Assembly (NCBI GenBank): GCA_020440825.1 | Contig: JAGRNJ010000004.1 | Span: 12,052-65,712, forward strand | Length of the DNA stretch: 53,661 bases | DNA from: Leptospiraceae bacterium | Lineage (GTDB): Bacteria; Spirochaetota; Leptospiria; Turneriellales; Turneriellaceae | Direction of reading: 5' to 3' | In this document: in pieces, positions 41,796-51,129 of the stretch | Position numbering within the stretch: the first letter of the stretch is position 1 | Layout: the number at the start of each line of letters is the position of its first letter | Program-made: the position numbers and the translations under genes | The notes under the pieces: generated by a model | Seen by the model: the letters and a program-made list of their open reading frames with translations, nothing else | The model's database searches: none | Told to the model about the DNA's origin: nothing

Positions 41796-42850
41796 AACTT
41801 CGAGTTTTACAAATCATTGTTCTTATGGGCTTTATCTGTACTGTTCCAGCGGTTTTACACACACAGCAGCCTGCACAGACTGTCATTGATGTCGATGTGA
41901 CTATGGGACGAAAACCCCTGCCCCGATTTGAAAACAGCTCAAGTTCTCTGCAGTATTCACTGGGTGCCGGTTCGTTGCGTTCCCATTTCTCTGGCTGGCA
42001 GGAAATAAAAAAAGAGCAGGAAACCAGAACTCTGCTGATCAAATTCACAAGAAATAATGAGAGCTATGAATTCAGCGATGCCGATGCGAATGGTAAATTT
42101 GAACTTTTGCGCTACTATAAAGATGCGCTTTTACACGAAGAATCGAAGCTGCATGAAGACAAAAACCTGATCTCTGAGCAGACCCTGTTTGATCAATTTG
42201 GAGCAATTCGAGAAGTAAATCTTGACCTTAAAGCTAATGGTTACTTTGGCGAACGCAATATTTATAAGAACGGACAAATCAGAAAAACACTGAAAGACAA
42301 GAACGGGGATGGCCTGTTTGAAACAGAAATTTATTACGCGGCAGATGATCAGCAAATTGTTACCAGACCTTCTATGCCACTGCCAGATAACTCTGGCTTG
42401 CCTGTAAATTTAAGTTTCACAATCATAGGATTCAGCAATCGGGATGCAAATCTTGAGTTCATGCCGGCTGAAACCAGCGAACTGATAAGTGCATTGTCTG
42501 GCTATACAATGACAAGTTCCTCACAGGCACGCGAATATCATAAAGCTGCTATAAATGATAATCAGAATGAAAACCTGCTCTTACGATTCCCAATTTATAC
42601 AGGAATTGCCAAAGTAAACAATCAAAGCGTGTTCACTGGCTATGCACTCACAGCTGAGGTCTCAACCGAAGGTTCGACCAGACGGGTGTTGTTTCGCGCG
42701 TTTGGTCCCACCCCTTTACAACAGACTATTTCGGGCGAAATATCTCTTTCAACTTCTGAATATTCTGCTCCCCGGGTGGCCCGAGAAGTAGCCGATTACC
42801 TGCTCTCACGAATTCACGCCAAAACAGGCACGAATCCCTCTACTCCGTAA
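41792..42850 (+). CDS. Exported protein of unknown function
   Basis: 352 residues beginning with GTG 41792, which overlaps the preceding stop (GTGA). Signal peptide 1-25 (LQIIVLMGFICTVPAVLHTQ). A middle part is a repetitive Asp/Lys-rich stretch describing strands with YEFSDADANGKFELLRYYKD and KDKNGDGLFETEIYYA, where DxNxDGxxE resembles calcium-binding or EF-hand-like repeats; a later stretch is IYTGIAKVNNQSVFTGYALT. No family recognised. It closes the plus-strand arm. Confidence 0.65.
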   Translation: MKLRVLQIIVLMGFICTVPAVLHTQQPAQTVIDVDVTMGRKPLPRFENSSSSLQYSLGAGSLRSHFSGWQEIKKEQETRTLLIKFTRNNESYEFSDADANGKFELLRYYKDALLHEESKLHEDKNLISEQTLFDQFGAIREVNLDLKANGYFGERNIYKNGQIRKTLKDKNGDGLFETEIYYAADDQQIVTRPSMPLPDNSGLPVNLSFTIIGFSNRDANLEFMPAETSELISALSGYTMTSSSQAREYHKAAINDNQNENLLLRFPIYTGIAKVNNQSVFTGYALTAEVSTEGSTRRVLFRAFGPTPLQQTISGEISLSTSEYSAPRVAREVADYLLSRIHAKTGTNPSTP

Positions 42851-42929
42851 ATTAGGGTTTACGAGCCTGCTCTACTCTTCATAGAAACCTAAAACCTGCC
42901 CGATGAAGGGTACCTTGGTGGGAGATTTT

Positions 42930-45641
42930 ATGGCAAATAAGTACATATATTTTTTTGGCGATGGCAAAGCAGATGGGAACGCAGCTGATAAAGCATTGCT
43001 CGGGGGCAAAGGTGCCAACCTGGCTGAAATGGTAAGTCTGGGAATTCCCGTTCCGCCCGGTTTTACAATTTCAACAGATATCTGCACTTATTATTATCAA
43101 AACAATCGAACCTACCCTGCTGAACTCAATGCAGAAATTAATGCAAACATTGAACTGCTCGAAAAATCAACCGGTAAAAAATTCGGTGATAACTCTAATC
43201 CGCTGCTTGTTTCGGTCAGATCAGGCTCTGCAGTATCAATGCCCGGCATGATGGATACCGTGCTGAACCTGGGACTCAATAACAAAAGTGTCGAGGGGCT
43301 AATTCAATCGAGCAATAACGAAAGGTTTGCCTGGGATGCCTATCGCCGCTTTATACAAATGTTCGGCAATGTGGTCTTGCAAATCAAAGGCGAAGAATTC
43401 GAACATATTCTGGATGACGTTAAACTTAAGAAAAATGCAGTGCACGACACTGAGCTTGAAGCAGCTGATTTGAAAAATCTGGTTCCGCTCTATCTCGAAA
43501 AGGTAAAAGAACTGACAGGAGAAGAATTTCCCCAGGATCCACGAGACCAGTTGCAAAAATCAATCGATGCAGTTTTTGCTTCGTGGATGAATCCCCGTGC
43601 TATTACCTACCGTAAAATGAACGATATCCCTGATAAATTAGGTACAGCAGTAAATGTTCAGTCTATGGTATTTGGCAATCTTGGCAGCACCAGTGGAACC
43701 GGGGTGGCCTTTACCCGAAACCCTTCAAACGGTGAGAAAAAGTTTTTTGGCGAATTTCTCATGAACGCACAGGGTGAAGACGTAGTGGCCGGTATTCGCA
43801 CACCTCTGTCGATCGAAAAACTGGAAGCAATTCTGCCAAAGGCATACAATGACTTATTGTCAGTTGCTGAAAAACTCGAAAAGCATTATAAAGACATGCA
43901 GGACATTGAGTTTACGATTGAGAATGAAAAATTGTACATGCTGCAGACGAGAAACGGAAAGCGTACTTCCTTCGCTGCATTTCGAGTGGCAGTCGAAATG
44001 GTTGAAGAAAAACTCATTGATGAACGTACCGCCTTATTGCGCATTGATCCCTCTGCCCTGCCTTCTTTACTTGCGAAAATATTTGATGAACAGGAGAAAA
44101 AGGCGGCAATTGACAAAAATCTTTTGATCGCAAAAGGCCTCAATGCCGGTCCGGGAGCTGCGAGCGGCCGCATTGCCTTGTCAGCAGAAAAGGCCCAGCA
44201 ATACGCAACTGCCGGGGAACACTGTATTCTTGTTAGAATTGAAACCTCGCCCGAAGATATTTCTGGCATGTATTCTGCCGAAGGAGTCTTAACTGCCCGC
44301 GGGGGAATGACCAGCCATGCTGCCGTCGTTGCCCGGGGTATGAACAAACCCTGTGTTGTGGGATGCTCTGCTCTCGAAATCAATTATAAAACCGCTTCGA
44401 TTGAAATTAAACAGAAAAACGGCAATACGGTTCTGCTCAAAGAAGGCGACCATATTTCGATAGATGGTTTCACAGGAGAAGTTCTGCATGCGGCGATTCA
44501 GACAATTCCGTCAGAAATTGAGCAGGTATTTGTGGCCGGAACTCTGAAAAAAGAAGATTCATTATTGGCCCGCCAGTATGACGAACTGATGAACTGGGCC
44601 GATACTCACGCCAGACTGAAAGTGCGCGCAAATGCCGATACCGGCGAAGATGCGCGGGTTGCCCGTTCTTATGGTGCTCGCGGGATTGGTTTATGCAGAA
44701 CTGAACATATGTTCTTTCAGGAAGATCGTATCGCTGCAATGCGGGAAATGATTCTGGCAGAAAACACCACCGCCAGAGAAGCTGCACTTTCAAAACTGCT
44801 TCCTTTTCAGAGGTCAGACTTCAAAAGTTTGTTAAAAGAAATGTCTTCTCTGCCGGTTACCATCCGACTTCTTGACCCGCCGTTGCATGAATTTTTACCC
44901 CAGGATGAAGAAACCATTCGCAACCTTGCCAAGCAGACCGGCCGCACAGAACGGGAGGTTAGACAGAAAATTGAAGAAATTCATGAGTTTAACCCGATGC
45001 TGGGCCATCGAGGTTGTCGACTTGGGGTGACTTACCCTGAAATTACCAAAATGCAGGTCAGAGCAATTCTGGAAGCTACGGCAGAATTGCAAAAAGAAGG
45101 AAATACTGTATTGCCAGAAATCATGGTGCCCCTGGTTGGTCACTGGAAAGAACTCGCTGATCAACGGGCAATTGTTGAAGCTGTGGCCGCCGAAATTGAA
45201 AAAGAAAAAGGTCATCCGGTCAAATACCTGCTTGGTACTATGATTGAAGTACCGCGAGCAGCCATCACCGCTCATGAAATTGCAAAATATGCAGAATTTT
45301 TCAGTTTCGGCACTAATGACTTGACCCAGATGGGATCAGGTTTTTCCCGGGACGATTCAGAACATTTTCTCACGACCTATCTCGACAAAGAAATCTACGC
45401 AAAGAATCCCTTTCAGGTGCTCGACCGGGACGGAATTGGTGAGTTTATCAAGATAGCCTGTGAAAAGGGACTGCAAACCAATGCAAAACTGAAACTCGGG
45501 GTCTGTGGAGAGCATGGCGGAGACCCGTCATCCATAGAATTTTGCCACCAAATTGGTCTTGAGTACGTGAGTTGCAGCCCATACCGGGTACCCATTGCCC
45601 GTCTGGCAGCCGCTCAAGCTGCCTTGCGTTTCCCTGCATGA
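42930..45641 (+). CDS. ppdK: Pyruvate, phosphate dikinase
   Basis: Interconverts pyruvate, ATP and Pi with PEP, AMP and PPi. ATG 42930 gives MANKYIYFFGDGKADG with GGGAG five bases upstream; in-frame codons back to 42903 are not conserved. 903 residues, the standard length. Landmarks: GGKGANLAEM near 30 and VRSGSAVSMPGMMDT near 93 (ATP-grasp), the phospho-histidine in GGMTSHAAVVARGMNKPC near 461, and the PEP-binding barrel with SFGTNDLTQM and VCGEHGGDP near 855. Probably glycolytic or gluconeogenic. It overlaps lptC by four bases. Confidence 0.97.
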   Translation: MANKYIYFFGDGKADGNAADKALLGGKGANLAEMVSLGIPVPPGFTISTDICTYYYQNNRTYPAELNAEINANIELLEKSTGKKFGDNSNPLLVSVRSGSAVSMPGMMDTVLNLGLNNKSVEGLIQSSNNERFAWDAYRRFIQMFGNVVLQIKGEEFEHILDDVKLKKNAVHDTELEAADLKNLVPLYLEKVKELTGEEFPQDPRDQLQKSIDAVFASWMNPRAITYRKMNDIPDKLGTAVNVQSMVFGNLGSTSGTGVAFTRNPSNGEKKFFGEFLMNAQGEDVVAGIRTPLSIEKLEAILPKAYNDLLSVAEKLEKHYKDMQDIEFTIENEKLYMLQTRNGKRTSFAAFRVAVEMVEEKLIDERTALLRIDPSALPSLLAKIFDEQEKKAAIDKNLLIAKGLNAGPGAASGRIALSAEKAQQYATAGEHCILVRIETSPEDISGMYSAEGVLTARGGMTSHAAVVARGMNKPCVVGCSALEINYKTASIEIKQKNGNTVLLKEGDHISIDGFTGEVLHAAIQTIPSEIEQVFVAGTLKKEDSLLARQYDELMNWADTHARLKVRANADTGEDARVARSYGARGIGLCRTEHMFFQEDRIAAMREMILAENTTAREAALSKLLPFQRSDFKSLLKEMSSLPVTIRLLDPPLHEFLPQDEETIRNLAKQTGRTEREVRQKIEEIHEFNPMLGHRGCRLGVTYPEITKMQVRAILEATAELQKEGNTVLPEIMVPLVGHWKELADQRAIVEAVAAEIEKEKGHPVKYLLGTMIEVPRAAITAHEIAKYAEFFSFGTNDLTQMGSGFSRDDSEHFLTTYLDKEIYAKNPFQVLDRDGIGEFIKIACEKGLQTNAKLKLGVCGEHGGDPSSIEFCHQIGLEYVSCSPYRVPIARLAAAQAALRFPA

Positions 45642-46186
45642 AATTTAATCAGAGCAGATTTACCCTTACAGCCTTAATGTGGGTAAGTCTGCTGTTGTCT
45701 TCCTGTTCGGTAGATACCTTTGAACAGGTGGCACCGGCTAAATTCTCAGACCCGGAAGCAGGCATTGAAATCGAAAATTTTTCAGCCGTCAGTTTTGACG
45801 GGCAGAAAACTGCCTGGAATCTTAAAGCCCAGTATGCAAATCTGCTCGAAAAAAAACAGCAGACGAAAGTGCATATGGTACATCTGTTATACTACGGAGA
45901 TCAGTCTGAGCCGACAGATATCACTGCAGATGAAGGAATTCTTTTTGAAGCAGACAAGAATCTGTTCCTGCGTGGAAATGTAATTGTCAAATCTCCCAAT
46001 GGAAGAATACTTTATACAGAAGAATTAAAATGGTCAGACGCACGCAACGAGCTGCGCAGCGATACCCGGGTAAAAATTATCATGTCCAGTGGCGATATTC
46101 TGGAAGGTAATGGGCTGCTTGCCGACCGAAACCTCACCCGAATAGAACTTGTTGGTGGCAGCGGATTTCACCCTTCAGAAAAGTAA
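45638..46186 (+). CDS. lptC: LPS export ABC transporter periplasmic protein LptC
   Basis: Periplasmic bridge protein for lipopolysaccharide transport. ATG 45638 overlaps the ppdK stop (ATGA); upstream codons lie inside ppdK. Signal or anchor ends LLLSSC (possible lipobox). The LptC repeat order is visible: FDGQKTAWNLKAQYANLL, then DITADEGILFEADKNLFL and GRILYTEELKWSDARNELRS. 182 residues. Adjacent to murJ, so the transcript serves envelope building. No lptA gene is in this window. Confidence 0.85.
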   Translation: MKFNQSRFTLTALMWVSLLLSSCSVDTFEQVAPAKFSDPEAGIEIENFSAVSFDGQKTAWNLKAQYANLLEKKQQTKVHMVHLLYYGDQSEPTDITADEGILFEADKNLFLRGNVIVKSPNGRILYTEELKWSDARNELRSDTRVKIIMSSGDILEGNGLLADRNLTRIELVGGSGFHPSEK

Positions 46187-46187
46187 A

Positions 46188-47777
46188 ATGGCCGATAATG
46201 CAGAACGCCGCAATGCGGTAAAAAATACGTCCATTTTCTCGGTTTTGACCATGCTCTCAAGATTGCTGGGCCTCGCCCGGGATATGCTCAAAGCCTATGC
46301 CTTTGGTACCGGCATAGCATCTGTAGCTTTTGATATTGCCTTTCGATTACCCAACATGCTGCGCAATCTTGTAGCAGAAGGTGCTCTGTCCCAGTCTTTT
46401 ATTCCAGTCTATGAAAAATACCGAAACAAAGATGCAGCCGATGGCAGAAAAGCCATCGCCGCGGTTTTGGGCTTTTTTCTACTCATTATGGGTGTCATTT
46501 CGATTCTCGTAATCTTTGCCCTTCCCCATGTTATTCCTGCACTCATCGGTGACCTGCAGCAATCTAATGAAACAACTCGTTTGACGATAAATCTCTCACA
46601 AATTCTGTTTCCGTACATTTTATTCATGAGTCTGGCCAGTATCTATATGGCCGCACAATACTCCCACGGTATTTTCTGGTCTGCCAGTCTGGGACCGGCC
46701 CTGTTAAACCTCATTATTCTACTCGGGTTTGGAGTTTATTTTTTTGTCATTCATGTATATTTTCACAGTATTCCAGAAAAAGACATCTATGCTTTTGCGA
46801 TCGTTACTTTACTGGCAGGTTTTGCTCAGCTGGTTTTTCAGAGGCATATTTCCCGTAAAAATAAAATCTCTGCAGGTATCAGCTTTCAGTTTCGGCATCC
46901 CGTGATACGGGATTTATTCCTGATGATGCTGCCCGGTGTATTCAGTGCAGCAGTTCAGGAAATTGGCCAACTGATTGATATTTATCTGGCCACCAGAATC
47001 GAAAGCCAGCTGCCGGGCAGTGTCTCTGCCTTGACATATTCACATCGTCTTATTCAATTACCGATCGGAGTATTTGGCGTGGCGGTTGCTACAGCAAGTT
47101 TACCCCAGCTTTCACGATTGTTTGTCGAAGAGAAATTTACTGAGTATAAAAGTGCCTTACTGGTTTCAGTGCGACTTAATTTATATCTGCTAATACCACC
47201 AATTCTGGGTCTCATGTTGTTCAGTGAAAATATTGTAAGTTTGCTTTTTGAACGGGGAGAGTTCAATGCAAATTCAACTGTAATCACAGCAAAGGCACTG
47301 ACCTTTTATGCACCTGGTATTCTGGCGTATGCTTTACAAAAACTGTTTTTGTCTGCAATGTACGCTCGTAGAAAATCTGGCTTACCAGCAGTTATTACAG
47401 TCATTGTACTTATATTAAATGTAATTATCAGTATTTTACTGATACCCTATCTGATGCATGCGGGACTGGCTTTAGGCTCTGCACTGGCTGCCTATATTGG
47501 GGTTCTGATTTATGTAGTCATTATGGGTAAAAAGAAACTGCTGCCCGGTACAAAAGAAACATTCGCAGGTCTGCCTGCTCTGCTCTTTGTACAACTTTTA
47601 ACGGCTGGTTCCCTGCTGTTGGTAAAATCTCTACCCATTTCGTCGGGCCTGCAATTGGGTACTGCGATTTTTCTGGCCGGAGTTGTGTATATTGGTTTTT
47701 CAAAACTCCTGCATATTCCAGAGTTTACAACATTTGTTGAGATTTTCCAGAAACTGCTCGCTAGAGTTCGCAGATAA
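46188..47777 (+). CDS. murJ: Lipid II flippase MurJ
   Basis: Polytopic MOP-family flippase for peptidoglycan precursor. ATG 46188 is one base after the lptC stop and gives MADNAERRNAVKNTSIFS; an in-frame start upstream lies inside lptC. About 14 hydrophobic segments. Conserved motifs: SRLLGLARDMLKAYAFG near 24, RLPNMLRNLVAEGALSQSFIP near 50, ATRIESQLPGSVSALTYSHR and FERGEFNAN near 360. 529 residues, the normal length. It is convergent with the tyrosine ammonia-lyase gene, 34 bases apart. Confidence 0.96.
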   Translation: MADNAERRNAVKNTSIFSVLTMLSRLLGLARDMLKAYAFGTGIASVAFDIAFRLPNMLRNLVAEGALSQSFIPVYEKYRNKDAADGRKAIAAVLGFFLLIMGVISILVIFALPHVIPALIGDLQQSNETTRLTINLSQILFPYILFMSLASIYMAAQYSHGIFWSASLGPALLNLIILLGFGVYFFVIHVYFHSIPEKDIYAFAIVTLLAGFAQLVFQRHISRKNKISAGISFQFRHPVIRDLFLMMLPGVFSAAVQEIGQLIDIYLATRIESQLPGSVSALTYSHRLIQLPIGVFGVAVATASLPQLSRLFVEEKFTEYKSALLVSVRLNLYLLIPPILGLMLFSENIVSLLFERGEFNANSTVITAKALTFYAPGILAYALQKLFLSAMYARRKSGLPAVITVIVLILNVIISILLIPYLMHAGLALGSALAAYIGVLIYVVIMGKKKLLPGTKETFAGLPALLFVQLLTAGSLLLVKSLPISSGLQLGTAIFLAGVVYIGFSKLLHIPEFTTFVEIFQKLLARVRR

Positions 47778-47811
47778 CGAATACGAATATTGACCATCTT
47801 TATTTGCTGAG

Positions 47812-49254
47812 TCAAAATTTTTGATTGAGAAACCCGGTTTGTAACTCTTGAATATCGGTATGGGTACCCCGATCAGTCACAACCGGTTCGAGTTCGGAAA
47901 TTTCAGATGGCAGATATTGTAACAGATTGCTTCGTTTTACGGGTGAGAAATCAATTTTTTTTGTCTCGATTAGCATTGCCATTTGGCGCAATGATATTGC
48001 ATAAATTGCCAATTGAGCAGACCAAAGTTCCGTTTGCTCAATTGCTTTTCGAGCAGAGAGCAAAGACATGGGTACCAGATCCTGGTTAAGCCCATTTGCA
48101 GGTATCGAAAACGTCGAATGCATACCTGCAATGGAACGTCCCTGTGCCAAGATCGCGGTCGAGGTCAACTCGGCACCTGCTATTCCTGCAGAATTTCCGG
48201 GGGCATTGCTCAAAAGCAGAGGTGCCATACTCACCTCAGGATTACATATCGCTGTGATTTGACGCTCAATGGTCAGGTTGCCTTGCAGGCAGATCATGTT
48301 GATAACATCTGCCGCAAATGCCAGATTCTGACCGTGAAAGTTTCCGCCGTGTAAAAACTGTTGCCCGACGTAAACCGGGTTATCTGAGATAGCATTGAGT
48401 TCATTATTGATAACGTTTTTCTGGAAATCAAGTTGTTCTCTAATTGACCCAAGTATTTGCGGTGCACACCGAATTGAGTATACTTCTTGCAACGGACGTG
48501 TGTTGTTTTCTTTCTGGGAAAAAATACTTTGCCCAATATTTTCTGCAGATTTCAGCATTCCTCGATTATTCTTAAGCCCAATTAGTCGACGATCTAAAGA
48601 TTGCCGACGGCAGCCAAGTAAAGCCATCAAAATCCCCGTGTAGAGTTCTGTTTTCTCTAACAGATAATCTGCTCTGCCAGCAGCAATGGCCGCACAGGCG
48701 GCCGATACAGAAACACCATTGGATACAGCTAAAGCTTCACGATCAGTAAGGCTTATTGGCAAAATACCGTTAGATATGAGTTTATCTTTAATCTTTCCTG
48801 AAGGCAAACGGTCGCCCTCGCCCTGCAGGGCAGCAGCTATTCTTGACAAAGGTATCAGGTCTCCGCTTGCTCCTAATGATCCTATTGAAGGCATGACTGG
48901 GAGAATATCATTCTCAATTAAACTGCCTAAAGTTTTGAGAACTGCAATACTGACTCTGCTGTAACCTAAAGTCAAAACCCTCAATCGTGCAATCATTGCC
49001 GCACGTGTTTCCTGCACAGAAAGCGGGACACCGATACCTGAATTCAAATGATCAATCAGGCTTCTTGGTGAAGAGTTCCCTTTGGTAAACGTAACAAATG
49101 GCCCATAGCCCGTATCAATACCATAGATTGATTGCAGCTTCTGCACTGGTTCAAGATTTGAAATTTCTGCTTTATCAATTACCTGTATTTTTTTTACTCG
49201 AGACAGGCGTTCGAGAAGAGTGACATTCAGATTTTTGTGTGGAAAATATTTCAT
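47812..49254 (-). CDS. Tyrosine ammonia-lyase (MIO-dependent), PYP chromophore synthesis
   Basis: Deaminates L-tyrosine to p-coumaric acid, the PYP chromophore precursor. The aromatic ammonia-lyase fold is clear: YGIDTGYGP at 44-52 with the catalytic Tyr, the MIO-forming Ala129-Ser130-Gly131 in GSLGASGDLIPLS, then NGVSVSAACA and NPEVSMAP. The substrate switch is His69-Leu70 in IDHLNSGIG, the pair found in bacterial tyrosine lyases; histidine lyases have Ser-His there. 480 residues, slightly shorter than the family. It overlaps the ligase gene by ATGA. The pair with PYP and ligase is strong context against a catabolic histidine role. Confidence 0.9.
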   Translation of the reverse strand: MKYFPHKNLNVTLLERLSRVKKIQVIDKAEISNLEPVQKLQSIYGIDTGYGPFVTFTKGNSSPRSLIDHLNSGIGVPLSVQETRAAMIARLRVLTLGYSRVSIAVLKTLGSLIENDILPVMPSIGSLGASGDLIPLSRIAAALQGEGDRLPSGKIKDKLISNGILPISLTDREALAVSNGVSVSAACAAIAAGRADYLLEKTELYTGILMALLGCRRQSLDRRLIGLKNNRGMLKSAENIGQSIFSQKENNTRPLQEVYSIRCAPQILGSIREQLDFQKNVINNELNAISDNPVYVGQQFLHGGNFHGQNLAFAADVINMICLQGNLTIERQITAICNPEVSMAPLLLSNAPGNSAGIAGAELTSTAILAQGRSIAGMHSTFSIPANGLNQDLVPMSLLSARKAIEQTELWSAQLAIYAISLRQMAMLIETKKIDFSPVKRSNLLQYLPSEISELEPVVTDRGTHTDIQELQTGFLNQKF

Positions 49255-50696
49255 AATTGAATAACTCGCTTTGCGTTTTTCAATGCAAGATTTTGAGTCG
49301 TCAAGGACCGTTTCAGTTCTCCTTTTGCATTGAACAAAAACTCAGATCTCGAATAAAATCTGAGTTCAGCAGGATAAAATACTCTTTCTTTTTGTATAAA
49401 TTCTTTGAAATCTGATTGTTGCAGAAGAGAAACTGTATCTTCACAACAAATAGAAATGCGAGTGCCGTCAAAGGATGTAACCAATACGTATTCTGATTTT
49501 AATTTTTGTTTCAAACTGTGCTCAATTGAAAAGACTTGCAACATTCGTCCATTGAGCATTTTCAAATTTCCATCTTTGCGGCCTCGAAAATAATATTGGC
49601 CATTTTTCAATTCACATAAATCGTCAGTCGCCCGCCATTGATCTGTACAAAACCGGACAATTTTACCATCGTGCTCTTCAAACAGTGCAGAGTTATTGCC
49701 TTTGAAAAAAAGTTCTCCGTCTTTAATTTTAACCTCACAACCAACTGGCAAGCCCATTAGGCAAGATGAAAACTCACCTTTTTTGCTCAGCATTATACCC
49801 GGCGATGCCTGGGTTTGCCCATAGCCGATTCGTACCAGTGTTTTCTGAAAAAATTCTACTATTGAATCGGGAATGGCAGCACCGCCGACGATACCACCTT
49901 TCAGGTTTTTCAAAAACCGCCGGCCTCTTTCAAGTTCAGAAATTTTTACGGCAGTAAGTGGCACCATATTGAGTCTGTCAATTCCAGAATCGCCCACAAG
50001 CTTGAGAATTTCTAAAGGATCTTTTGCAAGCTGGAATGCTCGCAAGAGATATACTTTATGCAGCAATGCCGGCAGTAACTCAAGAACCAGGCCAAAACAA
50101 TGATGCCAGGGTAAAATGCTTAGCCAGCTTTCTGAGGCTTGTATCTCTCCTTCCGGAAAATGACTGTCTATCACAGAAAGTATGTTACTCTCAGAAAGAC
50201 CAATAAGTTTCGAACTGCCTGACGTTCCGCTACTGCGTAACCAGATTGCGGCACCTGCCGGCAATCTGGTAGATGAATTAAATCGCAGGCTTTTCGAAGG
50301 TTCAGGCGGATGGCCATCTGCCCTGACCGTTATGATACTCGGCAAAAAATGTTCGTCAATTAATAATGTATCTGAAATATAAATACCAGCCACAACATTT
50401 CCAGAATGCAACTCAGCTTCAAAATCCTGCTGACTGGCATTGGCAGGCAAGAGCAGCATGGGTATACCAGAGTGCAAAGCAGCCGTCAAAATAAACAGAA
50501 ACGCTGAACTGCCAGTGGCATTGATGGCAATGATTGTCTGATCATTGAAGTTTAAGCTTTTGAAATAAGAATTCCAGAGCCGCGACCCTGTCCAGATGGA
50601 TGCCGCAGGAATATTTGTGTTTTCCAGAAAAAAAAAGGGCTCAGGCTGCTCTCTCAACGAATCATAGAGCCTGGCCCTTAACCCTTTCTGGAACAA
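49251..50696 (-). CDS. 4-coumarate:CoA ligase-like adenylate-forming enzyme
   Basis: Predicted to activate p-coumarate to its CoA thioester, the donor for PYP. ANL motifs in order: SSGTSGSSK at 155-163 (P-loop), GYGQTQ at 291-296, ATDD at 356-359, FRGRKDGNLKM at 370-380 and the catalytic lysine Lys462 in KGELKRS. The A5 motif has Gln in place of the usual Glu. 481 residues, short for the family. Start is TTG 50696; the codon before it is TTC and the one before that is the PYP stop TAA, so PYP and ligase share a reading frame separated by one stop and one sense codon. Start confidence is moderate. Confidence 0.88.
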   Translation of the reverse strand: MFQKGLRARLYDSLREQPEPFFFLENTNIPAASIWTGSRLWNSYFKSLNFNDQTIIAINATGSSAFLFILTAALHSGIPMLLLPANASQQDFEAELHSGNVVAGIYISDTLLIDEHFLPSIITVRADGHPPEPSKSLRFNSSTRLPAGAAIWLRSSGTSGSSKLIGLSESNILSVIDSHFPEGEIQASESWLSILPWHHCFGLVLELLPALLHKVYLLRAFQLAKDPLEILKLVGDSGIDRLNMVPLTAVKISELERGRRFLKNLKGGIVGGAAIPDSIVEFFQKTLVRIGYGQTQASPGIMLSKKGEFSSCLMGLPVGCEVKIKDGELFFKGNNSALFEEHDGKIVRFCTDQWRATDDLCELKNGQYYFRGRKDGNLKMLNGRMLQVFSIEHSLKQKLKSEYVLVTSFDGTRISICCEDTVSLLQQSDFKEFIQKERVFYPAELRFYSRSEFLFNAKGELKRSLTTQNLALKNAKRVIQL

Positions 50697-50699
50697 GAA

Positions 50700-51122
50700 T
50701 TATCTTCTTTTTACAAGAATGAAATTTTTTCCCGATCTTTCATCTCGGTAAAGGTGAACGAATACATTGGTCGGGGCCATTTTATAGGTGAATGTATACA
50801 TGAAGAGCAGATTCATCGAACCACTCACCAGACAGGACTTGAAGTTGCCGTAAAAAAGGCTGTTGTTTGTACAGGGGGCTACTTCCCTAAAGAAGTTTTT
50901 TCCCTCTGCTTCAGAGCTCGCAATTTTAGCAAGTTCAGACTCATACTTGTTATACATGAGAATTTTACCATTGTCATCAACTTGTACCACACCAAACGGC
51001 TGCGCATCTGCTTCTTCTCGGCTCATTGTCGCCAGCTTGTCTAAAATAGTTTCGGTTGCAAAACTGGTTCGGGCCAATTGTGCCGCCCGTTCTTTTACTC
51101 TTTCAGATATACTCGAATTCAT
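50700..51122 (-). CDS. pyp: Photoactive yellow protein apoprotein (PAS-fold blue-light receptor)
   Basis: Soluble PAS-fold photoreceptor of 140 residues that would bind p-coumarate through a cysteine thioester. Compared with the Halorhodospira protein as I recall it, numbering is shifted by 15 with no gap: Tyr42 is Tyr57 in LMYNKYESE, Glu46 is Glu61, the chromophore Cys69 is Cys84 in VAPCTNN, Tyr98 is Tyr113 and Met100 is Met115 in YTFTYKMAPT. Thr50 is Ala65 and Arg52 is Ile67, so hydrogen bonding around the chromophore differs. Ends in FILVKRR like PYP. A GTGAGG ribosome-binding site lies five bases before ATG 51122. The genes for precursor synthesis and activation follow directly. Confidence 0.95.
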   Translation of the reverse strand: MNSSISERVKERAAQLARTSFATETILDKLATMSREEADAQPFGVVQVDDNGKILMYNKYESELAKIASSEAEGKNFFREVAPCTNNSLFYGNFKSCLVSGSMNLLFMYTFTYKMAPTNVFVHLYRDERSGKNFILVKRR

Positions 51123-51129
51123 TTAATCC

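Noticed and set aside
29490..42850. Type IX secretion system because of PorV-like barrels
   Set aside because: No PorK/L/M/N, SprA-like or C-terminal sorting-domain proteins were recognised; PorV-like motifs also occur in UPF0164/FadL families of spirochaetes.
47812..49254. Histidine ammonia-lyase (hutH) for histidine catabolism
   Set aside because: The substrate-selecting pair is His-Leu, not Ser-His; no other hut genes are near; and the gene overlaps a coumarate-ligase-like gene after pyp.
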